Assembly (NCBI GenBank): GCA_946807835.1
Contig: OX327686.1
Span: forward strand, 8,556,001 to 8,620,000
Reading direction: 5' to 3'
DNA from: Ailanthus altissimus
Lineage: Eukaryota; Streptophyta; Magnoliopsida; Sapindales; Simaroubaceae
DNA: 64,000 bases
A model generated the notes under the pieces. It made no database searches, was not told the DNA's origin, and saw nothing but the letters and a program-made list of their open reading frames with translations. This document shows positions 62,750-64,000 of this stretch, piece after piece (the stretch's first letter is position 1; each line of letters begins with the position of its first letter). The translations under genes were made by a program, and so were the position numbers.

Positions 62750-63032
62750 AGGGCGTTTAAGCCGTTACTGGACGTAAAATCAGAGGAAGATGTGAGCCAC
62801 AATCACAACTACTTGTATATATTTACTATAGCTGTTATTTTTAAATGTTTCATTTCAAACTCAAATGTCTTTTCAATAATCAACCACCTATAATCCTTTT
62901 TGAAAATTTTCATTTTAAGCCGACAACCCATGTGACTTTTCCAGCTAACAAATTAAAAATTGGTAAAAGGTATTGAATCTTGTATTTCAAGCCAATAGCC
63001 ATGTGATTTAACTTTGCAATACCTTTTGGCTT
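62750..63032 (+). promoter_or_regulatory. Spacer between Cys-cluster and LOG-like genes with a repeated motif
   Basis: This non-coding stretch ends in the LOG promoter. Two similar words lie about 70 bases apart: CCGACAACCCATGTGACTTT (about 62920-62939) and GCCAATAGCCATGTGATTTA (about 62991-63010). They could be upstream promoter elements. Confidence 0.45.
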
Positions 63033-63040
63033 TATAAATA
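63033..63040 (+). promoter_or_regulatory. TATA box of the LOG-like gene
   Basis: TATAAATA lies 66 bases before the LOG ATG and is followed by a C/A-rich leader (CAAACTCAAAATCATTCAAG) typical of plant transcription starts. This suggests the gene has its own promoter in addition to the LTR. Confidence 0.6.
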
Positions 63041-63105
63041 CATTGCATTATTTCTGCATCTTTGTACAAACTCAAAATCATTCAAGAGAGAGGGTGAGTG
63101 TAATC

Positions 63106-63759
63106 ATGGAAGGATCATCAACTCGTAAATTCACAAAAATTTGTGTCTTTTGTGGATCCAGCCCTGGAAAAACTAGTGAGTTTATAGAAGCAGCAGAAAC
63201 CCTTGGTAAGATGTTAGCTGAGCGCAATATTCATTTAGTATATGGGGGAGGTAGTCTTGGATTAATGGGACGTGTGGCAACCGCTGCACAAAATAATGGC
63301 AGTCGAATTTTGGGTATCATACCAAAAGCTCTAGCTGTTGAAGACATTGTAGGAAAAACAATTGGGGATGAGTTACAGGTATCATCGATGCATGAACGAA
63401 TTTCTTTTATGCTTCGTAATGCTGATGCCTTCATAGCTCTACCTGGAGGTTTCAGAACATTGGAGGAAATTTTTCAAATTGTCTCATGGGCACAATTGCA
63501 AATCCATAAAAAACCCATTGGTTTGTTAAACGTTGATGGTTTTTATAATGGGTTGTTATCTTTTCTTGACTATGCGGTGGAAAAACAATTCGTCTCATCT
63601 GCAACACGACAGATCCTCATTTCTACTTCAACTGTTGATCAGTTACTCGATGAACTACAAGCTTTTACACCTCTATCTGATCCAACAATGAGTCAGATAG
63701 ATTGGTATACTGATAACAGTGAAAAGAAACGCAGGATAGATTTGACGCTTCGTCTGTAG
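63106..63759 (+). CDS. LOG-like: LONELY GUY-type cytokinin riboside 5'-monophosphate phosphoribohydrolase, carried by a retrotransposon
   Basis: 217 residues from ATG 63106 (MEGSSTRKFT), the usual LOG length. LOG enzymes release active cytokinin bases from their riboside monophosphates in the cytosol or nucleus. Hallmarks are present: ICVFCGSSPG (12-21), VYGGGSLGLMG (45-55), MHER (95-98), ALPGG (111-115), SWAQLQIHKKPIGLLNVDGFYN (127-148). Arg98 and Glu121, at the family's catalytic places, are kept. The signature PGGxGTxxE reads PGGFRTLEE, with Arg117 for the conserved Gly (codon AGA at 63454-63456), and Ile99 stands for a common Lys. Activity may therefore be lowered or changed. Plant LOG genes have several introns and this copy has none, as expected after passage through RNA. 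It lies between pol and the downstream tail of the Ty3 element, preceded by its own TATA box. The frame upstream of the ATG is open but lacks another ATG before an in-frame stop region, so the chosen start is firm. Confidence 0.9.
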   Translation: MEGSSTRKFTKICVFCGSSPGKTSEFIEAAETLGKMLAERNIHLVYGGGSLGLMGRVATAAQNNGSRILGIIPKALAVEDIVGKTIGDELQVSSMHERISFMLRNADAFIALPGGFRTLEEIFQIVSWAQLQIHKKPIGLLNVDGFYNGLLSFLDYAVEKQFVSSATRQILISTSTVDQLLDELQAFTPLSDPTMSQIDWYTDNSEKKRRIDLTLRL

Positions 63760-63779
63760 CCTATCTATTTCTATGTATT

Positions 63780-63843
63780 TTTAAGCTTTTTTGTGTGGCT
63801 TGTTTTATTTTTTTTTGTGTGGCTTGTTTTATTTTTGTTGCAG
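63780..63843 (+). promoter_or_regulatory. T-rich tract with tandem duplication and splice-acceptor motif after LOG
   Basis: Two copies of TTTTGTGTGGCTTGTTTTAT in T-rich context end in TTTTTGTTGCAG, followed by GTTTAATTTT. The acceptor and the bases after it resemble the one at 62041-62054, so the two-gene cassette is flanked by two similar acceptor-like signals. Confidence 0.5.
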
Positions 63844-63854
63844 GTTTAATTTTC

Positions 63855-63860
63855 AATAAA
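63855..63860 (+). terminator. Polyadenylation signal downstream of LOG-like gene
   Basis: AATAAA about 95 bases after the LOG stop codon, in a T-rich context. It could end a LOG-only transcript. Confidence 0.45.
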
Positions 63861-64000
63861 AGATGTTTCAGGTGATATCTTCTATATTTTACTCTTTCTA
63901 TATTTTGACATTGAGGATAATGTCTCAATCTGGTTGGGGGGAGGATAGTTGATATATACTGTTAGTGTTAATTATTTTATTTTGTTGTTGTTATCACTTT
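63861..64000 (+). other. Downstream non-coding zone of the Athila-like element
   Basis: Contains ATTGAGGATAATGTCTCAAT and TTGGGGGGAGGA (about 63934-63945), sequences I know from the region after the coding part of plant Athila/Tat-type elements. It supports that the LOG-like gene is internal to the element. The window ends before any 3' LTR. Confidence 0.6.

Larger units (their letters stand above)
54684..64000 (+). mobile_element. Athila-like Ty3 retrotransposon carrying a Cys-cluster gene and a LOG-like gene, cut by window edge
   Basis: Order: 5' LTR, tRNA-Asp type PBS, repeat-rich leader, gag, protease, RT, RNase H, integrase, then two non-standard open frames, then the GAGGATAATGTCTCAATCTGG and TTGGGGGGAGG tail that I associate with the downstream non-coding zone of Athila-like elements. 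The 3' LTR lies outside the window. The integrase end lacks a chromodomain, which agrees with the Athila/Tat branch. Gag holds two stops and the gag-pol junction a frame change, while pol and both extra frames are open. This copy therefore probably depends on others for gag but may still express the extra genes. Confidence 0.85.

Noticed and set aside
63043..63759. LOG-like frame as an ordinary host gene next to a transposon
   Set aside because: It has no introns, lies between pol and the element's own downstream tail, and no LTR end or target duplication separates it from pol. Not excluded until the 3' LTR is seen.

Overview
The window is nuclear DNA of a flowering plant, most likely a eudicot. 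Four plant-type genes with plant-style introns or plant-specific families are separated by long AT-rich stretches packed with LTR retrotransposons of plant lineages. I cannot name the species.

Host genes: (1) a minus-strand, eight-exon cytoplasmic receptor-like kinase with an N-terminal universal-stress-protein domain (6226-9726); (2) a plus-strand, ten-exon gene for a CWC27/CYP57-type spliceosomal cyclophilin (30545-36683) that carries an 11-bp tandem duplication, a second frameshift and an in-frame stop, so it reads as a pseudogene here; (3) an intronless domesticated Harbinger-transposase-derived gene (39038-40540); (4) a minus-strand, six-exon single-RRM protein (42030-45804). All intron phases worked out by hand close correctly for genes 1 and 4.

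Mobile DNA, left to right: a Tat/Retand-like Ty3 fragment in which one LTR has a PPT on one side and a PBS on the other (about 2155-5090); a decayed Copia pol fragment flanked by about 110-bp direct repeats (10217-12465); a 785-bp Mutator-like element with long inverted ends, a 9-bp target duplication and a GC-rich internal minisatellite (16282-17066); a 1.5-kb insertion between 17-bp direct repeats (17662-19163); a decayed Copia (about 20340-22811) into whose 5' end a complete Copia element with 671-bp LTRs and target duplication ATACT has jumped (22812-28196); a probable solo Copia LTR (about 28940-29620); a second complete Copia element with target duplication AATTC (46233-51879); a 1-kb inverted AT-rich repeat array (about 52075-53032); and a large Athila-like Ty3 element that runs off the right edge (from about 54684).

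The most striking object is the last one. Behind an intact 980-codon RT-RNaseH-integrase frame, where Athila-type elements usually have an env-like frame, it carries two open frames: a 182-residue basic Cys-cluster protein, and an intronless 217-residue LONELY GUY (LOG)-type cytokinin-activating enzyme with its own TATA-type promoter. Consensus-like splice acceptors flank this two-gene cassette. The gag region of the same element has two stops at expected tryptophan codons, while both cargo frames are uninterrupted. The LOG-like protein has a Gly-to-Arg change in the family's PGGxGTxxE signature, so retained enzyme activity is not certain.
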